DNA of 38,342 nucleotides from positions 1 to 38,342 of the forward strand of contig DDCQ01000018.1 in assembly GCA_002334915.1 (NCBI GenBank). The letters run 5' to 3'. Below, one piece after another: positions 29,330 through 37,584 of this stretch. Source of the stretch: Porticoccaceae bacterium UBA2002. GTDB lineage: Bacteria > Pseudomonadota > Gammaproteobacteria > Pseudomonadales > Porticoccaceae. Below the pieces are notes generated by a model, which worked only from the letters and a program-made list of their open reading frames with translations, was not told where the DNA came from and did not search any database. Made by a program: the position numbers and the translations under genes. Numbering within the stretch: the stretch's first letter is position 1; the number at the start of each line of letters is the position of its first letter.

Positions 29330-31264
29330 TTGAACGATTTGGCGAAGAATTTAATTGTGTGGGTGGTATTAGCCGCGATTCTAATGTCGGTGTTTAATAG
29401 CTTCACACCGCAACCGGTCGATAACAGCCTGGATTACTCAGACTTTGTGCTGGAAGTGCAGAATGAGCGTGTCTCCAGCATTTCCATTGACGGGCTTATT
29501 ATCGAAGGTGAGCGCCGCGATGGCAGTAAATTCAGAACTGTGCGTCCCAATGTGCAGGACCCGGGTCTGATGGATGACCTGCTCAATCACAGCGTCAAAG
29601 TGGTGGGCAAGGAGCCAGAGACACCAAGCCTTATCTCACAGCTGTTGGTAGCAGCATTCCCTATTCTGCTGATACTGGCGATTTTCGTGTTCTTTATGCG
29701 CCAGATGCAGGGCGGTGGTGGCGGCAAAGGTGGCCCCATGAGCTTTGGTAAAAGCAAGGCCAAACTGCTTACCGGCGATCAGATTAACACCACCTTTGCC
29801 GATGTGGCAGGTGTAGATGAAGCTAAAGAAGATGTGGGTGAACTGGTTGAATTCCTCAGCGACCCCAGCAAGTTTCAGCGCCTCGGTGGCCGAATCCCCA
29901 AAGGCGTGCTCATGGTTGGCCCCCCCGGAACAGGTAAAACCCTGTTGGCCAAAGCTATTGCCGGTGAGGCCAAGGTGCCATTTTTCTCAATCTCAGGTTC
30001 TGACTTTGTCGAGATGTTTGTGGGTGTGGGTGCCTCTCGCGTGCGCGATATGTTCGAGCAGGCCAAAAAACAGGCTCCCTGCATTATCTTTATCGATGAA
30101 ATCGATGCCGTAGGTCGCCATCGTGGCGGTGGTTATGGCGGCGGCAACGATGAGCGCGAACAGACATTGAATCAGCTGCTGGTGGAGATGGATGGCTTTG
30201 AAGGCAACGAAGGCGTCATTGTTATTGCTGCTACCAACCGACCAGATGTCCTAGATAAAGCCCTGTTGCGTCCGGGTAGATTTGATCGTCAGGTCTATGT
30301 AGGTCTTCCTGATATCCGTGGCCGCGAACAGATTCTTAAAGTCCATGCTCGCAAAGTACCACTGGATGAGTCCATTGAGTTGAGTATTTTGGCCCGCGGC
30401 ACCCCAGGTTTCTCAGGTGCAGATCTGGCCAACCTGGTTAATGAAGCGGCACTGTTTTCCGCTCGCTCCAACCGGCGCGTTGTGACCATGGAAGAGTTCG
30501 AAAAAGCGCGGGACAAAATTATGATGGGCGCCGAGAGACGCTCTATGGTGATGTCGGAGAAAGAAAAAACCAACACCGCCTACCATGAGGCCGGCCATGC
30601 CATTATCGGACGTCTGGTCCCAGAGCATGACCCAGTGCACAAGGTCACTATTATCCCCCGCGGCAGAGCACTGGGCGTTACCCAGTATCTGCCGGAAGAA
30701 GATCGTTACAGCATGAATCGGCGTCAACTTAACAGTCAGCTATGCAGTCTGTTTGGTGGCCGTATTGCCGAGGAATTGGTGGGAGGCATCGATGCTGTGA
30801 CCACCGGAGCCTCCAATGATATTGAGCGAGCCACCCAGATGGCGCGCAATATGGTCACCAAATGGGGTCTCAATGAAAAAATGGGCCCGGTGCTCTATGG
30901 TGAAGATGAGTCCCAGGCACCTGGTGGAGGCAATACTCATTATTCTGAAGATACTTCTCGCGAGATCGATCAGGAAGTGCGCCTTATTTTGAACGATGCC
31001 TACAGCACCGCCACCAAGCTGCTGGAAGACAATCGCGATATTCTCGAAGCTATGAAAGATGCGCTGATGGAGTATGAAACCATTGATGCAGATCAGGTAG
31101 ATGATCTGATGAATCGCATTAAGGTACGCCCACCCAAACAGTGGGATGACAATGATTCTGATAATAACCCCGGAGGCAATGGTCAGGCGAGTAAGCAGGC
31201 AGACGTAAAAGAAGCTGATGCAAAGGATGGAGATCCGATCGGTGGCCCGGTAGAGGATATTTAA
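29330..31264 (+). CDS. ftsH: ATP-dependent zinc metalloprotease FtsH
   Basis: FtsH is a membrane AAA+ protease that degrades LpxC, sigma-32 and damaged membrane proteins. The 644-residue product has two membrane segments (about residues 7-24 and 104-123) around a periplasmic domain. The AAA domain has Walker A GPPGTGKT (197-204) and Walker [12 protein letters not shown], followed by the SRH. The zinc motif HEAGH is at residues 419-423. The C-terminal tail is polar. It starts at TTG 29330 after AGAGGA; an upstream ATG at 29325 is out of frame. An intrinsic terminator follows 17 bases after the stop. Confidence 0.98.
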   Translation: MNDLAKNLIVWVVLAAILMSVFNSFTPQPVDNSLDYSDFVLEVQNERVSSISIDGLIIEGERRDGSKFRTVRPNVQDPGLMDDLLNHSVKVVGKEPETPSLISQLLVAAFPILLILAIFVFFMRQMQGGGGGKGGPMSFGKSKAKLLTGDQINTTFADVAGVDEAKEDVGELVEFLSDPSKFQRLGGRIPKGVLMVGPPGTGKTLLAKAIAGEAKVPFFSISGSDFVEMFVGVGASRVRDMFEQAKKQAPCIIFIDEIDAVGRHRGGGYGGGNDEREQTLNQLLVEMDGFEGNEGVIVIAATNRPDVLDKALLRPGRFDRQVYVGLPDIRGREQILKVHARKVPLDESIELSILARGTPGFSGADLANLVNEAALFSARSNRRVVTMEEFEKARDKIMMGAERRSMVMSEKEKTNTAYHEAGHAIIGRLVPEHDPVHKVTIIPRGRALGVTQYLPEEDRYSMNRRQLNSQLCSLFGGRIAEELVGGIDAVTTGASNDIERATQMARNMVTKWGLNEKMGPVLYGEDESQAPGGGNTHYSEDTSREIDQEVRLILNDAYSTATKLLEDNRDILEAMKDALMEYETIDADQVDDLMNRIKVRPPKQWDDNDSDNNPGGNGQASKQADVKEADAKDGDPIGGPVEDI

Positions 31265-31280
31265 TTCCAGTCTCAATACC

Positions 31281-31314
31281 AAACCTCGGCGCTCCCTGAG
31301 CATCGAGGTTTTTT
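31281..31314 (+). terminator. Rho-independent terminator after ftsH
   Basis: AACCTCG (31282-31288) pairs with CGAGGTT (31304-31310), and inside the loop GCTC/GAGC extends the stem with a short bulge. The hairpin is followed by a run of six T (31309-31314). Its position, 17 bases after the ftsH stop and before folP, makes it a convincing terminator for rlmE-ftsH. Confidence 0.85.
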
Positions 31315-31335
31315 AGATTTTACGGCGCAATTTTT

Positions 31336-32211
31336 ATGGCAGAACTGAAGTGCGGTAACAAAACCCTAGATCTATCCCGTCCCGCCGTGATGGGTATTGT
31401 CAATGCAACTCCCGACTCTTTTTCCGATGGTGGCCAGCTGTATTCCAGCGGTCGCATAGATCAGAGTAAAACGCTGCAGGCCATCGAAACCATGCTCGCC
31501 GATGGTGCGGATATTATTGATATAGGCGGTGAATCCACCAGGCCAGGTGCCAAGCCTGTATCTGTAGACCAGGAATTGCAGCGAGTGATTCCAATTATTG
31601 AAGCCGTAACCAGTCGTTTTGATGTCATTGTTTCAGTGGATACCAGTACAGCGCAGGTAATCAATGAGGCGGCCGCAGCGGGGGCGAGTTTAATCAATGA
31701 TGTGCGGGCATTGCAGCGCGAGGGCGCACTGCAGGCCGCGGTCGATTGTCAATTGCCAGTCTGTTTGATGCATATGCAAAATCAGCCGCAAAGTATGCAG
31801 GCCAACCCCCAGTATCATGATGTGGTTGCAGAGGTCGTCGAGTTTTTGCAGCAGCGCAAACAGACTTGCCTGTCTGCGGGACTAAGCTCTGAGCAGATTC
31901 TACTGGATCCAGGGTTTGGGTTTGGCAAGACCCTGGAGCATAACCTGGCTCTGTTCAATGGGCTGGGCCAGCTGGCTGGTGAAGGCCATCCGATCCTGGT
32001 GGGGGTGTCGCGAAAATCCATGATCGGACAGATATTAAATTCGGATGTGGATAATCGTCTTATAGGAAGTGTTACCATGGCGCTTTTGGCCGCACAGCAG
32101 TTGGCGGCAGCCCGGGGTTCACTGATACTTCGGGTCCATGATGTCAAAGAAACCGTCCAGGCGCTCAGCGTTTGGCAACAGAGTAGCTGTAAGGAAATCG
32201 CAATATCATGA
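31336..32211 (+). CDS. folP: Dihydropteroate synthase
   Basis: FolP condenses p-aminobenzoate with dihydropterin pyrophosphate in folate synthesis and is the sulfonamide target. The 291-residue TIM-barrel protein has the hallmark loops [15 protein letters not shown] (residues about 19-33), [11 protein letters not shown] (about 61-71), [16 protein letters not shown] and [13 protein letters not shown]. The stop overlaps the glmM start by 4 bases. Since a terminator closes ftsH just upstream, folP-glmM probably needs its own promoter in the about 70-base gap; none is obvious. Confidence 0.98.
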   Translation: MAELKCGNKTLDLSRPAVMGIVNATPDSFSDGGQLYSSGRIDQSKTLQAIETMLADGADIIDIGGESTRPGAKPVSVDQELQRVIPIIEAVTSRFDVIVSVDTSTAQVINEAAAAGASLINDVRALQREGALQAAVDCQLPVCLMHMQNQPQSMQANPQYHDVVAEVVEFLQQRKQTCLSAGLSSEQILLDPGFGFGKTLEHNLALFNGLGQLAGEGHPILVGVSRKSMIGQILNSDVDNRLIGSVTMALLAAQQLAAARGSLILRVHDVKETVQALSVWQQSSCKEIAIS

Positions 32212-33548
32212 CCAGAAAATATTTTGGTACCGATGGAATTCGTGGCAGAGTCGGAGAGTACCCAGTCACCGCAGACTTTATGCTCAAGCTGGGCTGGGCG
32301 GCTGGTACTGTACTTACTCGCCATACTCAGGGTAAAAAACGCGTGCTGATTGGCAAAGACACCAGAGTCTCCGGCTATATGTTTGAGTCGGCTCTGGAGG
32401 CTGGTCTGGTAGCCGCTGGCGTTGACGTAGATATGCTGGGTCCCATGCCGACCCCGGCCATTGCCTACCTCACCAGAACCTTTCGGGCAGCGGCTGGCAT
32501 TGTGATCAGTGCCTCCCACAACCCGGTCGAAGATAACGGAATCAAATTCTTTGCCGCTGATGGTTATAAATTACCTGATCAAGTCGAGCTGGAAATCGAA
32601 GCGCTGATGGATGAGCCGCTGGTAACCAATAGCTCCCACCACCTGGGTAAGGCCCGGCGCCTGAGCGATGCCACTGGCCGCTATATCGAGTTTTGTAAGG
32701 GCACATTGCCCGCAGGCTTTGATTTGACTGGTCTCAAAATTGTGGTCGACTGCGCCAATGGCGCCACTTACCATGCTGGCCCCCGCGTCTTTAAGGAGCT
32801 GGGTGCCAAGACTATAGCCATGGGCAATGCCCCCAATGGTTTTAATATCAATGAACAGTGCGGCTCGACTCATATGGACGGCCTGCAACAGGCAGTGCTC
32901 GATGAGGAGGCGGATTTTGGTGTCGCCTTTGATGGCGATGGTGATCGCGTACTGTTTGTTGATGGCAATGGAGAAATTGTCGATGGCGATGAGCTGATCT
33001 ACATAATTGCTCAGCATCGTCGGGCCAAAGGCAACTGCAGAGGTGTTGCGGGTACACAGATGAGCAATCTGGGTCTGGAATTGGCCCTTAAAGATTTGGA
33101 CATCCCCTTTGAGAGAACCAAAGTAGGTGATCGCTATGTGGTCGAAGCATTAAAAGCCAATAACTGGGAACTGGGCGGTGAGGCATCGGGCCATGTTCTG
33201 TGCAGCGACCTCAACAGCACAGGGGATGGCATTGTCGCCGCTTTGCAGGTGGTATTGGCACTCGCAGACAGTGGCAGCACCCTGGCCGAGTTAAAAACAG
33301 GCATGACTAAATTTCCCCAGACCATGATCAATGTGCGACTGTCGAAAAAAGTCGATATCAGCGGTAATCAGGTCATTAACGATGCAGTGGCCGCCGCCGA
33401 GGCTGAACTTGCCGGCCGAGGTCGCGTTTTACTGCGCCCCTCGGGTACAGAACCCCTAATCAGAGTAATGGTAGAGGGCGAAGATCAGGGCTTGGTCGAT
33501 AAGCTGGTAGATAGTCTGGCAAAAACCGTTCAACAGCAGGTTGGCTAA
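32208..33548 (+). CDS. glmM: Phosphoglucosamine mutase
   Basis: GlmM converts glucosamine-6-phosphate to glucosamine-1-phosphate for UDP-GlcNAc, feeding peptidoglycan and LPS. The 446-residue alpha-D-phosphohexomutase starts [13 protein letters not shown]. It has the phospho-serine Ser103 in [16 protein letters not shown], the metal loop FDGDGDR near residue 241, the sugar-binding GGEASGH near residue 322 and the phosphate-binding [12 protein letters not shown] near residue 408. It is translationally coupled to folP. Confidence 0.98.
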   Translation: MTRKYFGTDGIRGRVGEYPVTADFMLKLGWAAGTVLTRHTQGKKRVLIGKDTRVSGYMFESALEAGLVAAGVDVDMLGPMPTPAIAYLTRTFRAAAGIVISASHNPVEDNGIKFFAADGYKLPDQVELEIEALMDEPLVTNSSHHLGKARRLSDATGRYIEFCKGTLPAGFDLTGLKIVVDCANGATYHAGPRVFKELGAKTIAMGNAPNGFNINEQCGSTHMDGLQQAVLDEEADFGVAFDGDGDRVLFVDGNGEIVDGDELIYIIAQHRRAKGNCRGVAGTQMSNLGLELALKDLDIPFERTKVGDRYVVEALKANNWELGGEASGHVLCSDLNSTGDGIVAALQVVLALADSGSTLAELKTGMTKFPQTMINVRLSKKVDISGNQVINDAVAAAEAELAGRGRVLLRPSGTEPLIRVMVEGEDQGLVDKLVDSLAKTVQQQVG

Positions 33549-33652
33549 GCTGTTGACTGCATGCCAAAAGACGTATTCCCGGTTGTAACTTAGCCCTTTG
33601 TCGGGTAGCATTCACGCCCGTTTGAAAGGCCCCTCCAAAAGGAGTGACTAGG

Positions 33653-34402
33653 ATGGCAAATCCGATGATAGCGGGTAATTGGAAAATGCATGGCACAGTT
33701 GAATCGGCGGCTCAGTTAGCCAGTCAATTGGCGGGCCAATGGACTGATAAAAGCTCTGTGGAGATGGTTATTTTTCCACCGGCTGTGCATATCTCCACAG
33801 TGGCATCAACCCTGGCAGGAAGCAATATAGCGATCGGTGCACAAAACCTCTCGCAATATGATAGTGGCGCCTTTACCGGCGAGATTTCTGCCACCATGCT
33901 CAGTGATCTGGGTTGCAAGTATGCGCTCGTTGGTCACTCTGAACGACGCACAGAGTTTGGCGAAGGCAACAGCTGTGTGGCAGAGAAATTTGTCGCGGCA
34001 CAGGCAGCGGGTTTAATACCCATACTCTGTGTTGGCGAGACATTGCAGCAGCGCCAGCAAGGCCAGACCATGGCTGTAGTGGCAGAACAGATCACTGCGG
34101 TAGTTGACCTGGCAGGTCTAAAAAGCGTTTGCGGTGCGGTTATTGCCTACGAGCCAGTTTGGGCTATAGGCACAGGTGAGACAGCCAGCCCGCAGCAGGC
34201 CCAGCAGGTTCACGATGGTATCCGTGCCCAGCTTGGTGTTGAAGGCCTTGATACTAGCTTGCTTTACGGAGGCAGTGTTAATGGCGACAATGCGCGCCAA
34301 TTATTTGGCCAGCCCGATATCAATGGTGGTCTGGTTGGTGGAGCCTCTTTAGAGGCAGATGGTTTTTTAAATATTGCACAACAACTGATCGAGCAACAGT
34401 AA
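33653..34402 (+). CDS. tpiA: Triosephosphate isomerase
   Basis: TpiA interconverts dihydroxyacetone phosphate and glyceraldehyde 3-phosphate in glycolysis and gluconeogenesis. The 249-residue TIM-barrel product has catalytic Lys11 (AGNWKMHG), His95 (ALVGHSERR) and Glu167 (IAYEPVWAIGTG), and the phosphate-binding YGGSVNGDNA. ATG 33653 is used; GGAG lies 8 bases upstream, and the GTG at 33644 overlaps that ribosome site. The stop shares a base with the secG start (TAATG). The glmM-tpiA-secG order is common in Pseudomonas-like genomes. Confidence 0.98.
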   Translation: MANPMIAGNWKMHGTVESAAQLASQLAGQWTDKSSVEMVIFPPAVHISTVASTLAGSNIAIGAQNLSQYDSGAFTGEISATMLSDLGCKYALVGHSERRTEFGEGNSCVAEKFVAAQAAGLIPILCVGETLQQRQQGQTMAVVAEQITAVVDLAGLKSVCGAVIAYEPVWAIGTGETASPQQAQQVHDGIRAQLGVEGLDTSLLYGGSVNGDNARQLFGQPDINGGLVGGASLEADGFLNIAQQLIEQQ

Positions 34403-34767
34403 TGGAACAGATTATTTTAATATTTCACTTTGTGGTAGCCATTGGCCTGATAGGCCTGATTTTGCTGCAACAGGGCAAGGGTGCTGAAGCCGGGGCCTCA
34501 TTTGGTTCAGGGGCATCACAGACCGTATTTGGCAGTGGCGGCGGCTGGAACTTTTTTAGCAAAATGACAGCGATATTGTCGACCATCTTTTTTGTCACCA
34601 GTGTCAGCCTGGCACTGATCGCCAAAAACAAGACAGTGGTTGATGAAGAATTGCTGCCGGAACTGCAGGCGATTCCCATGGAATCTATTCTGGAAACCGA
34701 TCTCCCCAATGTGGATTCGGTTGATGATCTGTCTTCGGATGACCTTCCGTCAATCCCGGCGGAATAA
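34402..34767 (+). CDS. secG: Preprotein translocase subunit SecG
   Basis: SecG is the small accessory subunit of the SecYEG translocon. The 121-residue product has two membrane segments (IILIFHFVVAIGLIGLILLQ and ILSTIFFVTSVSLALIA) flanking the conserved loop with QQGKGAEAGASFGSGASQTVFG. The C-terminal tail of about 45 residues is markedly acidic (DEELLPELQAIPMES, DSVDDLSSDDLPS). It starts within the tpiA stop and is followed 33 bases later by tRNA-Leu, the conserved secG-leuU arrangement. Confidence 0.96.
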   Translation: MEQIILIFHFVVAIGLIGLILLQQGKGAEAGASFGSGASQTVFGSGGGWNFFSKMTAILSTIFFVTSVSLALIAKNKTVVDEELLPELQAIPMESILETDLPNVDSVDDLSSDDLPSIPAE

Positions 34768-34800
34768 GCGGTTCTAGAGCAAAGATTTTAATTTAGTCAT

Positions 34801-34885
34801 GCGGACGTGGCGGAATTGGTAGACGCGCCAGCTTGAGGGGCTGGTAACTTCGGTTGTGGGGGTTCAAGTCCCCCCGTCCGCACCA
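34801..34885 (+). tRNA. leuU: tRNA-Leu (anticodon GAG)
   Basis: The 85-base sequence folds as a class II tRNA. The acceptor stem is GCGGACG/CGTCCGC, and a D-arm with GGAATTGGTAGACG precedes the anticodon stem CCAGC/GCTGG. The loop TTGAGGG carries anticodon GAG (34835-34837). A long variable arm (TAACTTCGGTTGTGG) leads to the T-arm GGGTTCAAGTCCCCC, and CCA is genomically encoded at 34883-34885. GAG reads CUC/CUU leucine codons. The position after secG matches leuU of E. coli. Confidence 0.97.
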
Positions 34886-34918
34886 CTAAATATTCAACAT
34901 CATTATTGCTGTCGACTT

Positions 34919-34945
34919 AAAAGCTCCGTTAAGCGGGGCTTTTTT
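34919..34945 (+). terminator. Rho-independent terminator after tRNA-Leu
   Basis: AAAAGCTCCG and CGGGGCTTTT form a 10-bp stem (one T-G pair) with loop TTAAG, followed by a T run (34940-34945). It lies 34 bases after the tRNA CCA end and should end the folP-secG-tRNA transcript, separating it from the DmdA-like cluster. Confidence 0.85.
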
Positions 34946-35091
34946 CGTTTTCCGCACCTAAAAACAGTCTTTTTATCCAAATTTATCCCTGTCGTATTGC
35001 TGTACGTTTTTGTCGCAGGTTCAAAAGCATCAACGCTAACTTAGGAACAGAATGCCGGAAATTTCATTCACAAATATTTAGAGCAATGGTT

Positions 35092-36255
35092 ATGAAGACA
35101 ACCTCAAAAACGTCTGAGTCCAAAGCCTTTGGTTTTGGCACACAAATTCGCAAGTCACCCTATTTTGATGCCACGCTGCGCTGGGGCGCGGCGGGGTTTT
35201 CTGTCTATAACCATATGTATATCCCCCGGGATTTTGGTGATCCGGAGCAAAACTTTTGGAACCTGATTAACGGCGCGACTCTGAGTGATGTGGCTGTCGA
35301 AAGACAGGTCGAGATCACCGGGCCAGACGCAGCTAAATTTGTACAGATGTTAACCCCTCGCAACCTGTCTAACTGCGCTGTAGGACAGTGCAAATATGTG
35401 CTGATTACCAATGCCCAGGGCGGTATTCTCAATGACCCCATACTGCTGCGCCTGGCTGAAAATCACTTTTGGCTGTCTCTGGCAGATAGCGATATTTTGC
35501 TCTGGGCCCAGGGAGTGGCCGTGACATCCGGTCTTGATGTAGACATCTGTGAGCCAGATGTGTCCCCACTGCAGCTGCAGGGACCCAGATCTGGCGAGAT
35601 TATGCAGGCCCTGTTTGGCGATCGAATTAACGATTTACGCTACTACTGGTTTGCTGATTTTGAACTTGATGGCATGCCGCTGATTATCTCTCGCACCGGC
35701 TGGTCCAGTGAGCTGGGTTATGAAATATATCTGCGTGATGGCAGTCGCGGCGATGAGCTGTGGGAGCGAATTATGCAGGCAGGTCAGGCCTTTGGTTTGC
35801 AGCCCGGACATACCTCAGCTATCCGTCGCATCGAGGGAGGCATGCTGTCCTATCATGCGGATATGGACAGTCATACCAACCCCTTTGAGCTGGGGCTTGA
35901 TCGTTTGGTAGATCTGGAAATGGAAGCTGACTTTATTGGCAAGGCTGCGCTTACCAAAATTGCCGAGCAGGGTGTAAGCCGCAAACAGGTGGGGTTAGAA
36001 ATTGATGGCGAGCCGCTGACCGGCGCCAACAATGAATTCTGGCCAATTATTGTGGGTTCAGAGCAGATTGGTTGTGTCACCTCAGCGATTTACTCGCCGC
36101 GACTGCAGACTAATATTGCTCTGGCTATTGTCAGTATCGACTTTAGTGCTCTGGATACCGAAGCAGAGATAGTCACCCCCTTTGGGCGTCGCTCTGTTAA
36201 GGTTGTGCCAAAGCCATTTTATGACCCTAAAAAAGCCATAGCGGCCAAAGCCTGA
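35092..36255 (+). CDS. GcvT-fold THF-dependent methyltransferase, DmdA-like (candidate DMSP demethylase)
   Basis: The protein resembles DmdA, which moves a methyl group from dimethylsulfoniopropionate to tetrahydrofolate, within the aminomethyltransferase (GcvT) family. Visible matches to DmdA as I recall it are VYNHM at Tyr39, ERQVEITG, a GQCKY segment and ILNDPI with Asp115. RTGWSSELGYEIY keeps Trp204, Glu211 and Tyr213, at the spacing of the DmdA substrate/folate residues; PFELGLDRLV and SAIYSP follow. Against it, true DmdA usually reads WSKQGG(Y/F)E, while here it is WSSELGYE, so it may be a DmdA-like paralogue with another methylated substrate. ATG 35092 has GAG 8 bases upstream; ATG 35086 is also possible. 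Length is 387 residues; DmdA has about 365-370. Confidence 0.8.
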   Translation: MKTTSKTSESKAFGFGTQIRKSPYFDATLRWGAAGFSVYNHMYIPRDFGDPEQNFWNLINGATLSDVAVERQVEITGPDAAKFVQMLTPRNLSNCAVGQCKYVLITNAQGGILNDPILLRLAENHFWLSLADSDILLWAQGVAVTSGLDVDICEPDVSPLQLQGPRSGEIMQALFGDRINDLRYYWFADFELDGMPLIISRTGWSSELGYEIYLRDGSRGDELWERIMQAGQAFGLQPGHTSAIRRIEGGMLSYHADMDSHTNPFELGLDRLVDLEMEADFIGKAALTKIAEQGVSRKQVGLEIDGEPLTGANNEFWPIIVGSEQIGCVTSAIYSPRLQTNIALAIVSIDFSALDTEAEIVTPFGRRSVKVVPKPFYDPKKAIAAKA

Positions 36256-36269
36256 CAAAAATAACAAGT

Positions 36270-36282
36270 AGGTATTGCTATC
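36270..36282 (+). promoter_or_regulatory. Ribosome site and near-cognate ATC start of the yccU-like gene
   Basis: AGG (36270-36272, within AAGTAGGT) is followed after 7 bases by ATC (36280-36282), which begins the coding sequence NHDNYADAYLKQIL. The frame is closed by TAA at 36262-36264, and between there and GTG 36349 there is no ATG, GTG or TTG. Family members commonly start MNHDNY-like (recalled), which places Met at the ATC. ATT 36274 is the other near-cognate option. Confidence 0.5.
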
Positions 36283-36717
36283 AATCACGACAACTATGCG
36301 GACGCCTATCTCAAGCAGATACTCACCGAGGTTAAAACCATAGCTCTGGTGGGTGCTAGTCCGCGCCCGGAGCGCGATAGCTATCTGTGCATGGAAGCAC
36401 TGCTTGCGGCCGGTTATAACATGATCCCGGTTAACCCCCGAGAAGCCGGCAATACCATCCTAGGTCAGCTCTGCTACGAGTCCCTTGCCTGCATAGAGCA
36501 ACCCATAGATATGGTTGAAATATTTCGCTCATCAGAGGCGGCTCTGGGTGTGACTCAAGAGGCGATCTCTATCGGCGCCAATGTGGTCTGGATGCAGCTT
36601 GAAATACGCAATCAACAGGCTGCCGAGTTGGCAGAGGCCGCCGGTATTAAGGTTGTGATGGATCGCTGTCCAAAGATAGAATTAACCAAACCCTATTGGA
36701 CTGGAATAGAGGCTTAG
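36280..36717 (+). CDS. CoA-binding domain protein, YccU family
   Basis: YccU-type proteins are a single Rossmann-like CoA-binding domain of unknown biochemical role, similar to the N-terminal domain of succinyl-CoA synthetase alpha. The product shows KTIALVGASPRPERDSY, MIPVNPREAGNTILGQ, PIDMVEIFRSSEAALGVTQEAI, ANVVWMQLEI and KVVMDRCPKIE; all are hallmarks of the family and align with E. coli YccU. From ATC 36280 the length is 145 residues. A GTG start at 36349 would give 122 residues and cut off the first beta strand of the CoA-binding fold, so it is unlikely. It lies 24 bases after the DmdA-like gene and 52 bases before the crotonase gene, within an apparent operon. Confidence 0.88.
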   Translation: MNHDNYADAYLKQILTEVKTIALVGASPRPERDSYLCMEALLAAGYNMIPVNPREAGNTILGQLCYESLACIEQPIDMVEIFRSSEAALGVTQEAISIGANVVWMQLEIRNQQAAELAEAAGIKVVMDRCPKIELTKPYWTGIEA

Positions 36718-36769
36718 TTCAGATCCAGAAATAATAATAAATTCAGATGCTCCGAGCAGAGAGGCGACT

Positions 36770-37576
36770 ATGGGAGATCAGGTAGAAAGTGATATTTTGC
36801 TCAGTGAAATGGCCGGGGGCATTCTCAGACTGACATTAAATGATCAGAAGCGCCGCAATGCACTGTCCGAAACCATGCTGGCGCAGCTCTCTGATGCCTT
36901 TGCTAAGGCCGCTCTCGACCCCTCAGTGCGGGTGATTGTGCTTGCTGCCAATGGCCCCGCGTTCTGTGCAGGCCATGACCTTAAAGAGATTACCGCCGCT
37001 AGATCCGGGGAAGATAATGGCAAGGCCTACTTCAAGGCCCTGTTCGATACCTGTGCCTCATTAATGCAGCTGATTGTGCGCAATCCCAAGCCGGTGATTG
37101 CAGAAGTGGCCACTGTAGCCGCAGCAGCGGGCTGTCAGTTAGTCGCCAGCTGCGATCTGGCCATGGCTGCAGATTCGGCGCTGTTTGCGACTCCCGGTGT
37201 GAATATAGGTCTTTTTTGTTCCACTCCTATGGTGGCTCTGTCGCGCAATGTCAGCAACAAACATGCTATGGAAATGCTGTTGACTGGAGATATGGTCAGC
37301 GCTGAGAAAGCCCAGCAAATCGGTTTAATTAACCAGTGTTTCAGCGCCGAAGCGCTGACCGAACAGACCATGGCTATGGCAGACAAAATTGCCGCCAAAT
37401 CCAGTATGACTCTGGCAGTGGGCAAGCGGGCATTTTATGAGCAGGCAGAAATGCCCCTCGAGGAGGCCTATATCCATGCATCCGAGGTGATGGTGGACAA
37501 TATGCTCAGGCAGGATGCGCAAGAGGGTATAGGTGCATTTATTGAAAAACGCGCGCCAGACTGGCAAGACAGATAA
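36770..37576 (+). CDS. Crotonase-family protein, ECHDC3-like (enoyl-CoA hydratase/isomerase superfamily)
   Basis: Crotonase-fold enzymes act on acyl-CoA esters. The 268-residue product has the CoA-site GPAFCAGHDLKEI (residues about 62-74). The segments AAAAGCQLVASCDLAMAADS and ATPGVNIGLFCSTPMVALSR closely resemble human ECHDC3. The two hydratase glutamates of rat enoyl-CoA hydratase (Glu144 and Glu164) correspond to Gln123 and Gly143, and an oxyanion-hole glycine to Ala120. It is therefore unlikely to be an ordinary hydratase or DmdD. It has a fair ribosome site (GAGAGG) and is followed 8 bases later by an acyl-CoA synthetase gene. The reaction is unknown. Confidence 0.9.
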   Translation: MGDQVESDILLSEMAGGILRLTLNDQKRRNALSETMLAQLSDAFAKAALDPSVRVIVLAANGPAFCAGHDLKEITAARSGEDNGKAYFKALFDTCASLMQLIVRNPKPVIAEVATVAAAAGCQLVASCDLAMAADSALFATPGVNIGLFCSTPMVALSRNVSNKHAMEMLLTGDMVSAEKAQQIGLINQCFSAEALTEQTMAMADKIAAKSSMTLAVGKRAFYEQAEMPLEEAYIHASEVMVDNMLRQDAQEGIGAFIEKRAPDWQDR

Positions 37577-37584
37577 TTAAATTC

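Noticed and set aside
30740..31303. 187-codon antisense frame opposite ftsH
   Set aside because: It lies opposite the FtsH protease domain, has no supporting ribosome site or recognisable domain, and crosses the ftsH terminator.
33630..33644. CTCC-AAAA-GGAG hairpin covering the tpiA ribosome site
   Set aside because: A 4-bp stem is too weak to claim as a regulatory structure.
34947..34960. Possible attachment-site repeat of the tRNA 3' end (CCGCACC)
   Set aside because: Only 7 bases match, far too short for an att core, and no integrase gene is in the window.
36770..37576. DmdD (methylthioacryloyl-CoA hydratase)
   Set aside because: Both catalytic glutamates of the hydratase family are replaced and the sequence matches the ECHDC3 subgroup instead.
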